64,000 bases of DNA, taken from Bacillota bacterium. Its GTDB lineage: Bacteria > Bacillota > Clostridia > Christensenellales > SZUA-584. Shown here piece after piece: positions 50,150-60,041 of the stretch. Position numbers and translations under genes: made by a program. A model generated the notes under the pieces. That model did no database searches, was not told where the DNA came from, and was given only the letters and a program-made list of their open reading frames with translations. Position 1 is the stretch's first letter. The number at the start of each line of letters is the position of its first letter. The stretch is taken from the NCBI GenBank assembly GCA_023410475.1, contig JAEYPS010000028.1, forward strand, positions 124,001 to 188,000. Direction: 5' to 3'.

Positions 50150-51770
50150 AATATTTCTGCTTGCTAAAACGCTGCTCAAAAGCGGCGGAGGATTTATTTC
50201 GGGCAGCAGCAAAAAGGCGAAATGGCTCGTGCCTCTTGTGCTATTGTTCGCGTTTGCGGCTTTTGGATTTTCCATAGTCATAATCGCGCTTGAGATATAC
50301 GAAGGTCTTGCTCCCTTAGGCGCGCAGGATATTATACTTCCGCTTGCGTTCGGGGCCACGAGTGTGGTTATATTCCTGTTCGGCATATTCTATGTTATAT
50401 CCGTGATGTATCACGCAGACGACGTCGAGCAGCTAAAATACCTGCCGCTCAAGGCAACTCATATACTAGGCGCAAAGTTTATAACGCTCGTAGTATACGA
50501 ATATATATTCGAGGCGTTCATACTCGCGCCCGTGCTTATAGCTTACGGCGTAAAAAGCGGAGCGGGGGCGGCGTATATCGTATATTCGGCGCTGCTGTTC
50601 CTTATGGTGCCCGTAATAGCGCTGTCGATGGCTTCCGTGCTCGTCATGATAGTAATGCGCTTTACGAGCTTCGGCAAGAACAAGCAGGCGTTTAAATTTG
50701 TCGGAGGAATACTTGCAATGGCGCTCGCCATCGGGTTCAATATATTGATGCAAAGCTCCGTCTCGAAAATAGGCGAAGCGGAGATGGCGCTGGCTTTCAT
50801 GAACTCCACGCTCCCGGACCTGTTCGCGCAGATTTTCCCGGGCATAGGCTTCGCGTCGCAGGCGCTTATACAAAGCGCCGCTATAGGCGGGCTTTTCAAC
50901 CTGCTGCTGTTTGCGCTGTGCTCGGCCGCGGCATTCGCCGTGTTTATGGGAGCAGGCCAGCTGCTATACCTTAAGGGCATCTCGGGCATAACGGAGTCGG
51001 CCGCTAAGCGCCGGGCGATAAAGGACCTCGGGCGCGAGACGGAGAGCTCATCGGCGGTGATGGCTTATGTCAAAAAGGAGATGCGTCTGCTGTTCCGCTC
51101 TCCCATAGCGTTTATGAACTGCGTGCTGATGACGTTTATCTGGCCCGTGCTTATAATAATAATGCTCGTAAGCGGAGGCAACAGGCTTTCCGACGTATCG
51201 CTGATGGTATCCCAGATAGACGGCGGGCTTATTACCGCGATATTGGTGGGCGCCAGCGCGTTCATAGCGTCCGCCAACGGCATAACGAGCACGGCGATAT
51301 CGAGAGAAGGAAAGTCGCTCTATTTCACGAAGTATATACCTATGAGCATGCGCAAGCAGCTTTTTGCCAAGAATCTTACCGGAATGGTGTTTTCGGGCAT
51401 AAGTATTCTGCTTATAACGGGCTTGGCGCTGTTTTTCGGAGCAAGCGTAAGCGTCGTGCTAGCGTCGCTCATAATAGGCATTATAGTCATGACGGCTACG
51501 TCCTACGCGGGGCTGCTCATAGACGTAGGAAACCCGAAGCTCGAGTGGGTCAACGAGCAGCAGGCTATAAAGCAGAACGTGAACGTGATACTTCACATGC
51601 TTGTGGGCGTGGCTTTCGGGGCTGTCGCGATATTGCCCGCGGTTGTGCTTGGGACGTCGTTCATAGTAACTGCGCTTTACTGCCTTAGTTTCTTCCTGCT
51701 TACGCTGCTCATATTAAGAAGCAGGGTAAGGGGAAGGGCGGCTGCGAAGCTTATCGAAATGGATGTATAA
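50142..51770 (+). CDS. ABC exporter permease subunit
   Basis: 542 residues with about 12-14 hydrophobic segments in two halves, separated by a hydrophilic stretch (about 280-320: KRRAIKDLGRETESSSAVMAYVKKEMRLLFRSP). The layout matches large putative ABC exporter permeases of Firmicutes. It is translationally coupled to the ATPase gene. The cargo is unknown. An imperfect hairpin with a T-run at 51798-51830 ends the operon. Confidence 0.88.
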   Translation: MRKIFLLAKTLLKSGGGFISGSSKKAKWLVPLVLLFAFAAFGFSIVIIALEIYEGLAPLGAQDIILPLAFGATSVVIFLFGIFYVISVMYHADDVEQLKYLPLKATHILGAKFITLVVYEYIFEAFILAPVLIAYGVKSGAGAAYIVYSALLFLMVPVIALSMASVLVMIVMRFTSFGKNKQAFKFVGGILAMALAIGFNILMQSSVSKIGEAEMALAFMNSTLPDLFAQIFPGIGFASQALIQSAAIGGLFNLLLFALCSAAAFAVFMGAGQLLYLKGISGITESAAKRRAIKDLGRETESSSAVMAYVKKEMRLLFRSPIAFMNCVLMTFIWPVLIIIMLVSGGNRLSDVSLMVSQIDGGLITAILVGASAFIASANGITSTAISREGKSLYFTKYIPMSMRKQLFAKNLTGMVFSGISILLITGLALFFGASVSVVLASLIIGIIVMTATSYAGLLIDVGNPKLEWVNEQQAIKQNVNVILHMLVGVAFGAVAILPAVVLGTSFIVTALYCLSFFLLTLLILRSRVRGRAAAKLIEMDV

Positions 51771-51797
51771 GAAAGCGCGAGGCAAAATATACGGCCA

Positions 51798-51830
51798 AGA
51801 GGGGCTCCGGACGATACCGGGGCTCTTTTT
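51798..51830 (+). terminator. Terminator after the ABC exporter
   Basis: AGAG and CCGG segments pair with CCGG and CTCT around an internal bulge and the loop ACGATA, followed by TTTTT. Confidence 0.65.
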
Positions 51831-51924
51831 ATTATAGAATAAAGTAAAAAATACCCGTTAATATTTGTAATGCGTATTAGTATTGTAATATAATCGGAGT
51901 ATAAAATAAGGGGAGGGTTTATTC

Positions 51925-52479
51925 ATGCTGTTACCAATTATAATCGGCGGAGTCGCGGTAATCATAATTATCTGGGTCATAGCCGTTTACAACGGCTTTA
52001 TAAGGCTCAAGCACAGCATAGAGGAAGCGTTTTCTACAATGGACGTATACCTCAAGAAGAGGTATGACCTAATACCTAACCTCGTAGAGACGGTAAAGGG
52101 ATACGCGGCGCACGAACGCGAGACGCTTGAAAGCGTTGTGTCGGCTAGAAACATGGCTGCGTCTGCCACATCGCTTGAGGACAGGGTTGAGAAGGAAAAC
52201 ATACTTCAGGGCACTCTTAAGAGCCTGTTTGCCATTGCCGAGGCCTATCCCGACCTTAAAGCAAACACAAACTTTTTAGACCTTCAAGCTCAGCTTTCGC
52301 GCATAGAGGACGAGATAGCGAACTCAAGGAAATATTACAACGCTGTCGTCAAGACCTACAACATCAAACGGGAGGCGTTCCCGAGCGTGATCATTGCGGG
52401 AATGTTCGGCTTTACCAGCAAGCCTATGTTTGAAGTAGCGGCCGAGCGCGAAAGGGAAGCCGTTAAGGTTCAGTTTTAA
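51925..52479 (+). CDS. lemA: LemA family protein
   Basis: 184 residues. An N-terminal membrane helix (about 3-24) is followed by the LemA helical bundle: YNGFIRLKHSIEEAFSTMDVYLKKRYDLIPNLVETVKGYAAHERETLESVVSAR, and SRIEDEIANSRKYYNAVVKTYNIKREAFPSVIIAGMFGF. LemA proteins often pair with DUF2207/TPM-type membrane proteins, as here (26 bases to the next gene). Their biochemical role is unknown. GGGGAGGG lies before the ATG. Confidence 0.95.
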   Translation: MLLPIIIGGVAVIIIIWVIAVYNGFIRLKHSIEEAFSTMDVYLKKRYDLIPNLVETVKGYAAHERETLESVVSARNMAASATSLEDRVEKENILQGTLKSLFAIAEAYPDLKANTNFLDLQAQLSRIEDEIANSRKYYNAVVKTYNIKREAFPSVIIAGMFGFTSKPMFEVAAEREREAVKVQF

Positions 52480-52505
52480 AGGGCCTGCTTATAAGGAGGT
52501 TTTCA

Positions 52506-54398
52506 ATGAAAAAGCTCATTTTTGCCGTCATCGCATTGATGACGCTGTTTTGCTTTCCGGCTTTGGCGCGAGCTGACGAGGCGTACGATGTGATAAGCCA
52601 TGACATACACATAACGGTAGCCGAAAACAACGTGATAAATGTTGTAGAGGTCATGACGCTCAATTACAATGAGAGAAGACGCGGTTTTTTTTACGAGCTG
52701 CAGACCAAAGGCATCCTAAGACGCGACATTGAACCGCGCGCTTCAAAATACAACTATCATGTATACGACTTTAACGTATCGGAGCATAAATTCGAGCTCT
52801 CTCGGGAGGGCAACTTCCTGCTTGCTAAAATCGGCGACCCGGACGCTACGGTAATAGGCCAGGTAAAGTATACGATATCGTATAAATGTAACCTGGGCCC
52901 CGACGGCATTGACGCGTTTGATGAGTTTTACTGGAACCTGCTGTACTGCAATTACGGCAACACCATAGGCAGCGCGAGCTTTACTGTCGAGATGCCCAAA
53001 GACTTTGACGCAAATGCCGTTTATGCGGGGCTAGGGACTGCCGGCGCAGGCGGCGCGGCAGGCGTATACATCGAGACCCGGGGAAACACAATAAGAGGCC
53101 ACGCTCTGCGCGAGATAGGGGGCGGGGAATATCTGACGTTGAGAGTACACCTGCCCGAAGGTTATTTTACAGGCGTTACGCCCGCTGATTCCGGCTGGCA
53201 AAGCGCCGTTTATATAGTTACCGCGCTTTGCCTGCTGGCTGCCTTTTTGCTGTGGGCGGTATTCGGACGCGACAAACGCATGTTCCCGACGGTTGAGTTT
53301 TATCCTCCCGACGGCATGACGCCAGCCGAAGCCGGCTATGTAATCGACGGCTGCGTGGACGACAAGGACGTTGTGTCGCTGATACTATATTGGGCGGACA
53401 AGGGGTTTCTTGAAATCAACGAAGAGGGCAAAGGCGAGTTTGAGCTTGTAAAGCTCAGGGATATCGAAAACGCAAGGAGCTTTGAGAGGCCTATGTTTAC
53501 GAAGCTGTTTGCCAAGGGAGACAGAGTCAAGCTATCGAGCCTGAGAAACTCGTTTTATAACACTATGAGCGCAACGAAAACGGGCGTCAAAAACTATTTT
53601 GAAGCTTCGCCCAAGCGGCGTCTCTTTACGCCCCAGTCAAAAAAGGCGCGAGGCGCAATGGGGCTTATAGCGATGATCCCGATAGCTCTGACATTCTTCT
53701 GGACCATGTACAGGGATACGTACGATATATTCGACAGCATGATATTCACTGTGCTGGCGGGAGTCGCCATCAGCCTGCCGCTGTTCATTATCGTGCACGT
53801 GATGTCAAAATGGCGCTCGACAAAAAACGGCGTGCGCATCACGCAGCTTACATTATCAATATTGGTGTTGACAGCGGCGCTGGCAATATATATAGCAGTG
53901 CTGCTGGAGTATGACATAGGGCTTGCCGTGCTGCTGTTTACGGCGGGAGCGACGGTGCTGCTTCTCATATTGACCATGGTCATGCACAAACGCACGGATC
54001 AGGGCGCCGAGTGGCTCTCAAAGCTCACAGGCTTTAAAGAGTTTATCGTAAAGGCCGAAAAAGACAGGATAAAACTCTTGGTCGAGCAAAATCCGTCCTA
54101 TTTCTATAATGTGCTGCCTTACGCGTATGTGCTGGGCGTAACGGACAAATGGGCCAAAAACTTTGAGGGCATAGGCGTTGAGCCGCCGGTATGGTATCAC
54201 GGCTATCACGGCATGACGGCGTTTAATACGGTATTGTTTACGTCCGCTATTTCGCGCAATATGGCGAGTTTTCAAAACACCATGGTTTCAAGGCCGCAGT
54301 CGTCCGGAAGCGGTGGTTTCGGCGGCGGAGGCGGTTTCGGCGGCGGTGGCTTCAGCGGAGGCGGCGGAGGCGGCGGAGGCGCGGGCAGAAGCTGGTAG
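52506..54398 (+). CDS. DUF2207 membrane protein with Gly-rich tail
   Basis: 630 residues. A signal peptide ends near ALARADE. The extracellular DUF2207 domain follows (about 25-230: ISHDIHITVAENNVINVVEVMTLNYNERRRGFFYEL and IGQVKYTISYKCNLGPDGIDAFDEFYWNL), then a membrane helix, a cytoplasmic domain, two more helix groups, a second cytoplasmic part (WLSKLTGFKEFIVKAEKDRIKLLVEQNPSYFYNVLPYAYVLGV) and a 30-residue Gly/Phe/Ser tail. The LemA-DUF2207 pairing is common in Firmicutes. Function is unresolved. GGAGG lies 7 bases before the ATG. Confidence 0.93.
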   Translation: MKKLIFAVIALMTLFCFPALARADEAYDVISHDIHITVAENNVINVVEVMTLNYNERRRGFFYELQTKGILRRDIEPRASKYNYHVYDFNVSEHKFELSREGNFLLAKIGDPDATVIGQVKYTISYKCNLGPDGIDAFDEFYWNLLYCNYGNTIGSASFTVEMPKDFDANAVYAGLGTAGAGGAAGVYIETRGNTIRGHALREIGGGEYLTLRVHLPEGYFTGVTPADSGWQSAVYIVTALCLLAAFLLWAVFGRDKRMFPTVEFYPPDGMTPAEAGYVIDGCVDDKDVVSLILYWADKGFLEINEEGKGEFELVKLRDIENARSFERPMFTKLFAKGDRVKLSSLRNSFYNTMSATKTGVKNYFEASPKRRLFTPQSKKARGAMGLIAMIPIALTFFWTMYRDTYDIFDSMIFTVLAGVAISLPLFIIVHVMSKWRSTKNGVRITQLTLSILVLTAALAIYIAVLLEYDIGLAVLLFTAGATVLLLILTMVMHKRTDQGAEWLSKLTGFKEFIVKAEKDRIKLLVEQNPSYFYNVLPYAYVLGVTDKWAKNFEGIGVEPPVWYHGYHGMTAFNTVLFTSAISRNMASFQNTMVSRPQSSGSGGFGGGGGFGGGGFSGGGGGGGGAGRSW

Positions 54399-54417
54399 CC
54401 TTTGTAAGGAGGAGCGA

Positions 54418-55401
54418 TTGAACAGGCGAATCATAGTATTTCTGATGGCGTTTATTATGCTGTTGTTTATAGCGCCATCCTGCTCACCTGCGGATAAGAC
54501 GCTGACGAGTGATTATTTCTTATGGTATAGTGCTTACCAAAAGCATGGTGGTTGGATTTACTACAGCGACTTATCGAACGCCCAGCTATATAAGATCAGG
54601 CCAAACGGCGAAGAGTTGACAGAGATTAGCGGTGTTAAGACCAGAAACTTTGAAATTTACAAAGACCGCATATACTATATTAACAATGATGACAATAGCC
54701 GCATATATCGTATCAATACCGATGGCACTGAGAAAACCGACCTGACCGGTGATAAGTATATCCCATATATCAAGGCTTTTAAGTTTTATATAGTAGATGA
54801 TTGGATCTATTTTATCTATGCAAAAGCCATCAGAAAGATGAAAACTGACGGAACGGAGCTTACGGAACTGACAGCATTTGAGTTGAGTTGTTTTGATTTC
54901 AGCATTTCTGGTGATTGGATATATTTCACGGCAAGATCACCGGAGAATATGGACAGAGACCATCTTTATAGAATGAGGAATAACGGCTCCGAAAAAACAA
55001 TAGTAGCGCAGAAGTGCGGCCATATTATCGATTATGATGAGAAATGGGTTTATTACACTGACGTTAATGGTGACGGGATTTACAGACAAAGCCTTGACGG
55101 CAGTCAAAAACAAAAAGTGACGAATGGCGGACTTATCATAAAAGTAATTGGGGAATGGTTATATTTTATCAATTCTGGTGAATCGTCAGGTCTATACAGA
55201 ATAAAAACTGACGGCGGTGAACATAAGAAAATCTCGGATAATACTTTGATCTTTATTGATGTTTGGGACAACTGGGCTTTATGTGAAGGAGTTGACTACA
55301 TTCAAATGATTCGAATTGATGATTCTCATAAAACGGACGCGCTTATCCGGGAGATACTCGAGAACTCTTTGCCTGATATTAAAATCTACTGGTATGAATG
55401 A
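54418..55401 (+). CDS. DUF5050-like propeller lipoprotein, copy 1
   Basis: 327 residues from TTG 54418, with AAGGAGG 5-6 bases upstream; the frame extends upstream only inside the Gly-rich tail of the previous gene. A signal peptide with probable lipobox IAPSC is followed by six or seven repeats built around GGWIYYSD, DRIYYIN, DWIYF and K-x-DG-T-E. That is the pattern of a beta-propeller-like DUF5050 protein. It is the first of three tandem paralogues. The ligand is unknown. The DNA is clearly lower in GC than the LemA and GH30 genes on either side. Confidence 0.82.
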   Translation: MNRRIIVFLMAFIMLLFIAPSCSPADKTLTSDYFLWYSAYQKHGGWIYYSDLSNAQLYKIRPNGEELTEISGVKTRNFEIYKDRIYYINNDDNSRIYRINTDGTEKTDLTGDKYIPYIKAFKFYIVDDWIYFIYAKAIRKMKTDGTELTELTAFELSCFDFSISGDWIYFTARSPENMDRDHLYRMRNNGSEKTIVAQKCGHIIDYDEKWVYYTDVNGDGIYRQSLDGSQKQKVTNGGLIIKVIGEWLYFINSGESSGLYRIKTDGGEHKKISDNTLIFIDVWDNWALCEGVDYIQMIRIDDSHKTDALIREILENSLPDIKIYWYE

Positions 55402-55430
55402 AACAAAAGCTGCTTGATGAGGAGGAGCAC

Positions 55431-56405
55431 GTGAAAGGGCGCATTATCCTGCTAGTGATCATTATATCAATGCTGTTGTTTGTAGCGCCATCCTGCTCGC
55501 CTGCGGATGACACGAAACACATCGGGCTTGGAATATCGTTCCGTTCATTTCAAAAGCACGGTGGTTGGATTTACTATGTTAACTATTCTACAGGGAGATT
55601 ATGGAGAGTAAGCGCCGACGGTGAAGAAAAAATGCAGATCGGAGATGACCACATAAATTCTTTTGTGGTATATGAAGATCGTGTATTATATACGATTGGT
55701 CTAGGATGGGGGCTATGCAGTATTCGAACAGACGGCAGTGATAAAATCATTTCACCTGATTCGGACTTATTCGGTTTACGCGCACGGAAAATGGATGTTG
55801 CGGATGAATGGGTTTATGTACTTGGTTTTTCTAAGAATATATTCAAAATCAAATCGGATGGTTCAGAATATACCAGACTTAATGATCACGATGTTTATGA
55901 TTTTTGCATTGATGGAGAATGGATATATTGCTTGGAAGAAAAAGAGGATGAAAAATTTGTGGGGTTTCAGCTATGGCGAATGCAAAAAGACGGCACTCAG
56001 AAACAACAGTTAATGCAGGAGGCCAGCCTTTCAACAGACTATGATGAAAACTGGATTTACTATATAGATAACGATGATGAAAATATATATAAGGTTCCTA
56101 TTTACGGAACAGAAAAACAAAGAATTCTAGAGTGTGACAGCGGTCTGTTCTTAAAAGTAATTGAAGATTGGGTGTACTATGAAGATCGAGGCGACAAGCC
56201 GGGCATATATAAAGTCAAAAAGGATGGCAGCGAGCGAACATTTATTACAAATGATACTCAAGCGATTTTCTATGCTGTTTGGGACAACTGGCTTCTATGT
56301 ATTGGTGATGCGATTAGTGTAATCAGAGTCAGTGAATCGGAAGAAACAGATGAAATTATAAAAGATATCATGTCGGATTGGTCATTCATTGAAATTTATG
56401 AGTGA
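55431..56405 (+). CDS. DUF5050-like propeller lipoprotein, copy 2
   Basis: 324 residues from GTG 55431, behind GAGGAGGAG; an ATG at 55398 overlaps the previous stop but has no good site. The same architecture as copy 1: lipobox VAPSC, then GGWIYYVN, EWVYVLG, GEWIYCLEE and NWIYYIDND repeats. Its first 80 bases are identical to those of copy 3 while the rest has diverged, which points to gene conversion or selection on the signal peptide. It is probably surface exposed. Confidence 0.82.
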   Translation: MKGRIILLVIIISMLLFVAPSCSPADDTKHIGLGISFRSFQKHGGWIYYVNYSTGRLWRVSADGEEKMQIGDDHINSFVVYEDRVLYTIGLGWGLCSIRTDGSDKIISPDSDLFGLRARKMDVADEWVYVLGFSKNIFKIKSDGSEYTRLNDHDVYDFCIDGEWIYCLEEKEDEKFVGFQLWRMQKDGTQKQQLMQEASLSTDYDENWIYYIDNDDENIYKVPIYGTEKQRILECDSGLFLKVIEDWVYYEDRGDKPGIYKVKKDGSERTFITNDTQAIFYAVWDNWLLCIGDAISVIRVSESEETDEIIKDIMSDWSFIEIYE

Positions 56406-56447
56406 AAATATAATAATGCAATTAACAGTACTAGTAAGGAGATATTT

Positions 56448-57442
56448 GTGAAAGGGCGCATTATCCTGCTAGTGATCATTATATCAATGCTGTTGTTTGT
56501 AGCGCCATCCTGCTCGCCTGCGGATAACAGTAAAGCGAGCGGTCTTGGGCTGTGGCGTAATACTTTTTGCAAGCAGGACGGGTGGATTTATTATGCTCAT
56601 TTTCCAGTCGGGGAGTTGTGGAAGGTCAAATCAAACGGTGAAGAAAGGACGAAGATCTGCGGTGATGCCACGCGGGTTTTTGATGTTTGCGATGACCGGA
56701 TCTATTATATAAACGAAGACGACAATAATTATATATACAGTATCAAAACGGACGGCAGCGACAAAACAAAACTGATGGTCTCAAAGTATAACGCGTGTCA
56801 GCGGTTATTTTTGACGTCGAAGGCGGGTGGGTATACTCCGTTGATGCGAACAGATACCTATACAGAACGAGAACTGACGGTTCAAAGCATATACGACTTG
56901 TTGATAAATCAGGCGTCTGCCAGGGCATTAGCGTTGACGGAGAATGGATCTATTATATAGCAAGCGATATTGGCGGAACAGGGATGCACTTGTATCGTAT
57001 GCGGACTGACGGAACGCAGGATACGAAACTGACACAGGAAACAAGCCGGTATTCGATAGACTATGATGACGGCTGGATCTACTACATGGACATAGAAGGG
57101 AAGGGGTTATACAGACAAAGCTTTGACGGCAGTCAAAAACACAAACTAGCGGATTGTAACGACGGATATTATGTTAAAGTAATCGGTGGATTTATCTACT
57201 ACATTGATGGAGGCGGTGATAAAGGTTTATATAAAGTAAAAACGGACGGCAAATGGCGCGTAAAGATAAATGATGACACACCGCCGCCTGAATACTTTGA
57301 TATTTGGGATAACTGGCTTTTATATATGGGTGATGATTATCTGGGTATGATCAGAGTAAATGATTCGGAAAAGACGGATGCGCTGATTGAGGATATATTG
57401 GCAGATACGCTGCCGGGTGTTGAAATCCGCAGATATGAGTAG
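56448..57442 (+). pseudogene. DUF5050-like propeller lipoprotein, copy 3, frameshifted
   Basis: Starts at GTG 56448 behind AAGGAG and reads well to about residue 115 (TKLMVSKYNA). There the reading frame breaks between 56789 and 56800. The rest of the domain (VIFDVEGGWVYSVDANRYLYRT through DTLPGVEIRRYE) continues to 57442 in the frame reached by removing one base. Both halves together cover the full length of copies 1 and 2. No homopolymer lies at the break, so slippage is not obvious. It is a recent inactivation or a sequence error. Confidence 0.8.
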
Positions 57443-57477
57443 CTCAGCAAACTCTAATAAGACAGTTAATGAATGGT

Positions 57478-57505
57478 AAGGATGCGCACAAGCGTGTCCT
57501 TTTTT
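57478..57505 (+). terminator. Terminator of the DUF5050 array
   Basis: A 10-base stem AAGGATGCGC with partner GCGTGTCCTT (two G-U pairs), ACAA loop, T-run. Confidence 0.85.
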
Positions 57506-57630
57506 ATATCCTGATTGCGGGAGATTGATCGATAGGTAAAGAATTGAAGGGTAACAGTAATAATTATGCGTTCATATAGAAAAAAGGTTATGATACTATT
57601 ATTTAGTAATTACGCAAGGAGGTATCTGTA

Positions 57631-59106
57631 ATGAAAAAAGTTCTGACAGCTATAATAGTTTTATCATTGATATTCACCGCGTCATGCGCGGGCGTGGACT
57701 CAGGCGGGAAAAAGCAGCCGGATGCAACGCCTGCCTCTGCTCGCGCGCCCATTGAAAAGGCGCTGGACGTACCGTGGAAATGCACGACGCAGGATGCGCA
57801 GTGGCAGGACCGCGATGCGCTGCGGCTTGAGCCCGGGGTTTCAGGAGACGCCGACATAAAAATAGATACTGCGCGGCTCAGGCAGGAGGTTGAGGGCTTC
57901 GGAGGAGCGTTTAACGAACAGGGCTGGGCTGCGATGTCGGTGCTGGCGGAGGACGAACGCGACGATGTAATGAAAGCCCTGTTCGACCCTGAACAAGGAG
58001 CAAAATTCAACATCTGCCGCGTCCCTATAGGGGCAAGCGATTACGCAATATCGCGCTATTCGCTTAACGAGACAGAGGGCGACACGCAGATGAACGACTT
58101 CTCCATAGAACGTGACAAAGAGTATCTTTTACCGTACATAATGGCGGCGATGAGCCATAAGCCCGGCCTTAAGGTGTGGGGCTCATGCTGGACACCGCCC
58201 ACATGGATGAAAACGAACGGCGATTACGATGGCGGGAGTATGAAAGCCGACGCGAACATCTATAAGGCATACGCGCTTTATCTCGCGCGCTTTGTGGAGG
58301 AGTATCAGGCGGAGGGGATAAACCTGTTTGCGGTGGCGGTGCAAAACGAGCCGGAAATAGAGAGGCATTACCCGACGTGCCTGTGGGAACCGGAGCAATA
58401 CAGTACGTTCATTAAAGACCATTTTGGGCCGCTGTTTGAACAGAGGGGCGTTAACGCAGAGATCATGCTGGGGACGCTTCAGGACGCAGACTTTCGCCGC
58501 TTTCCGATGCTGCTCAGTGACCCGGATGTAAATAAATATGTTTCCATCGTCGGCTATCAATGGAGCGGGTTGGATTCTGTCGCCTTGACACGCGAGAATT
58601 ACCCGGACAAGCGCATATACCAGACGGAGACGGAGTGCGGCAACTTCTATTGGAAGCCGGGATACGATCCCGACCGTCCGCAAAACGACTGGTCATACGG
58701 CATTTATACATGGAATAAGGTCAAAGAGTACTTCGACGAGGGCGTGAACGCCTATATGCTTTGGAATATCGTGCTCGATGAGGAGGGCAAAAGCATAGAT
58801 TCAAACAGTCCGTGGCCTCAGAACGCCGCGGTAACGGTGGACAAAAACACAAAGGAAGTAACATATACGCCCATGTTCTTCGCATTCAAGCACTTTTCGT
58901 ATTTTGTAGAGCCGGGCGCACGCTATGTGGATTTTGGGTTCAAGCATGACGCTATCGCGTTCTTGAACCCGGGCGGCAGCCTCATTATCCTGCTTCAGAA
59001 TCAGGTCATGGAGGAAAAAACGCTTATTATAGAGGTCGACGGAGCAGCGATGACGATAACGCTTCCGGGCAAGTCCTGGAGCACGCTCGCCGTTCCCTCG
59101 CATTGA
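57631..59106 (+). CDS. GH30 family glycoside hydrolase lipoprotein (glucosylceramidase-like)
   Basis: 491 residues. The signal peptide has lipobox FTASC. A GH30 (beta/alpha)8 catalytic domain runs VEGFGGAFNEQGWAAMSVL, FNICRVPIGASDYA, LKVWGSCWTPPTWMKTNGDYDGG. The acid/base Glu is E240 in VAVQNEPEIE, and the nucleophile is one of the two Glu in YQTETECG. A beta-sandwich C-terminal part follows. Family members hydrolyse beta-glucosyl or beta-xylosyl/fucosyl links. The exact substrate is uncertain, and the enzyme is anchored at the cell surface. AAGGAGG lies 8 bases before the ATG. Confidence 0.92.
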   Translation: MKKVLTAIIVLSLIFTASCAGVDSGGKKQPDATPASARAPIEKALDVPWKCTTQDAQWQDRDALRLEPGVSGDADIKIDTARLRQEVEGFGGAFNEQGWAAMSVLAEDERDDVMKALFDPEQGAKFNICRVPIGASDYAISRYSLNETEGDTQMNDFSIERDKEYLLPYIMAAMSHKPGLKVWGSCWTPPTWMKTNGDYDGGSMKADANIYKAYALYLARFVEEYQAEGINLFAVAVQNEPEIERHYPTCLWEPEQYSTFIKDHFGPLFEQRGVNAEIMLGTLQDADFRRFPMLLSDPDVNKYVSIVGYQWSGLDSVALTRENYPDKRIYQTETECGNFYWKPGYDPDRPQNDWSYGIYTWNKVKEYFDEGVNAYMLWNIVLDEEGKSIDSNSPWPQNAAVTVDKNTKEVTYTPMFFAFKHFSYFVEPGARYVDFGFKHDAIAFLNPGGSLIILLQNQVMEEKTLIIEVDGAAMTITLPGKSWSTLAVPSH

Positions 59107-59303
59107 TTCGCTGGAAGCGCGTATATGCAAAGAGTTTTGAACATTTTCTTTTGCTAGAGCCGCTTGACAGTATATACATTATTCTGTATGTTATTGATAT
59201 AGACCACAGCGAAAATTCCAAGACAGTCATTACAGTATTCATGCAAATCAAATCGAGCCTCCTTAACAGCGTACAGTTGGGGTGGTATTAAAGGAGAAAA
59301 CAT

Positions 59304-59816
59304 ATGAATAGTGATCGCGGCATCAACTTTGAGGCAATAGTGGAATTTATACTTTCAATAGCTATCGGCGCGCTGTTCTTTTTGCCTTGGCTTAGCTTTT
59401 TAGGCAAAGAGGTTTCGGGCGCAGGGATATTCCCGATGATGAGAGAGCTTATGCAGGATGTGCCTCACGGCTGGGTTTCTTATTCCTTCCTTTTGCTTTA
59501 TCTCATTCCGCTGTTTGCACTCGCCAGCGTGATAAGCTTTTTAGCGCTCCGCAGCAGAGCTGTGCGCAGATATTTCGTTTCGCTCTGTGATACTACGATC
59601 TTTCTGCTCGTCGTTCTCGTGCTGGTGGGTGCTCTCGCGCTTTCCGGAGGAGAAGATTACGGACAAACACTGCTTGGTATGATATCGGGTATCGGAGTTG
59701 TCTATTGGGTAGTGCTCGGTATTGCGGTAGCCGGGCTGGTATTCGCGGGAATCGCGAAGGCGACGAGAAAGCCGCCTCTGAAGGCCGCAGAGAACAGCGA
59801 TACGCCATCAGCATAA
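59304..59816 (+). CDS. Four-helix membrane protein of unknown function
   Basis: 170 residues with four membrane segments (about 10-30, 58-82, 98-115 and 128-150) and a basic, Pro/Ala-rich C-terminal tail. AAAGGAG lies 7 bases before the ATG. No recognised family. It stands alone; the 197 bases after the GH30 gene show no other supported frame. A hairpin at about 59838-59880 follows. Confidence 0.75.
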   Translation: MNSDRGINFEAIVEFILSIAIGALFFLPWLSFLGKEVSGAGIFPMMRELMQDVPHGWVSYSFLLLYLIPLFALASVISFLALRSRAVRRYFVSLCDTTIFLLVVLVLVGALALSGGEDYGQTLLGMISGIGVVYWVVLGIAVAGLVFAGIAKATRKPPLKAAENSDTPSA

Positions 59817-59837
59817 AGGAAGGGATAAGCATTTTCA

Positions 59838-59880
59838 TTTAAGACTTCTGCCTTATGTCCGTAAGAGGCAGCGAGGTCTT
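59838..59880 (+). terminator. Hairpin after the four-helix membrane protein
   Basis: Imperfect stem with AAGAC and CTGCCT paired to AGGCAG and GTCTT, then ATTAATTA. A likely weak terminator. Confidence 0.5.
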
Positions 59881-59912
59881 ATTAATTACATACTATGAGG
59901 TAATAAACTGAC

Positions 59913-60041
59913 GAGCCTGTATATGGGCTTGTTTCATTTGCGCCGTATTAAGTAACGTTTCTCCCTAAAAATAATATATTAAATAATAAATATGATAATA
60001 GGAAGTGAAAGCTTTGAATAATCGTTATAACCGCAGTGCCA
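59913..60041 (+). repeat. Diverged direct repeat, copy A
   Basis: Starts at a GAGCC hairpin followed by GTTTCATTTG and ends at CCGCAGTGCCA. It aligns along its length with 62001-62111 (copy B), with gaps. The two copies bracket the truncated peroxiredoxin and the AT-rich islet. Confidence 0.55.

Noticed and set aside
54313..54417. Upstream extension of the first propeller lipoprotein
   Set aside because: This part is the Gly-rich tail of the DUF2207 gene read in another frame. The TTG at 54418 has a consensus ribosome site and opens the signal peptide.
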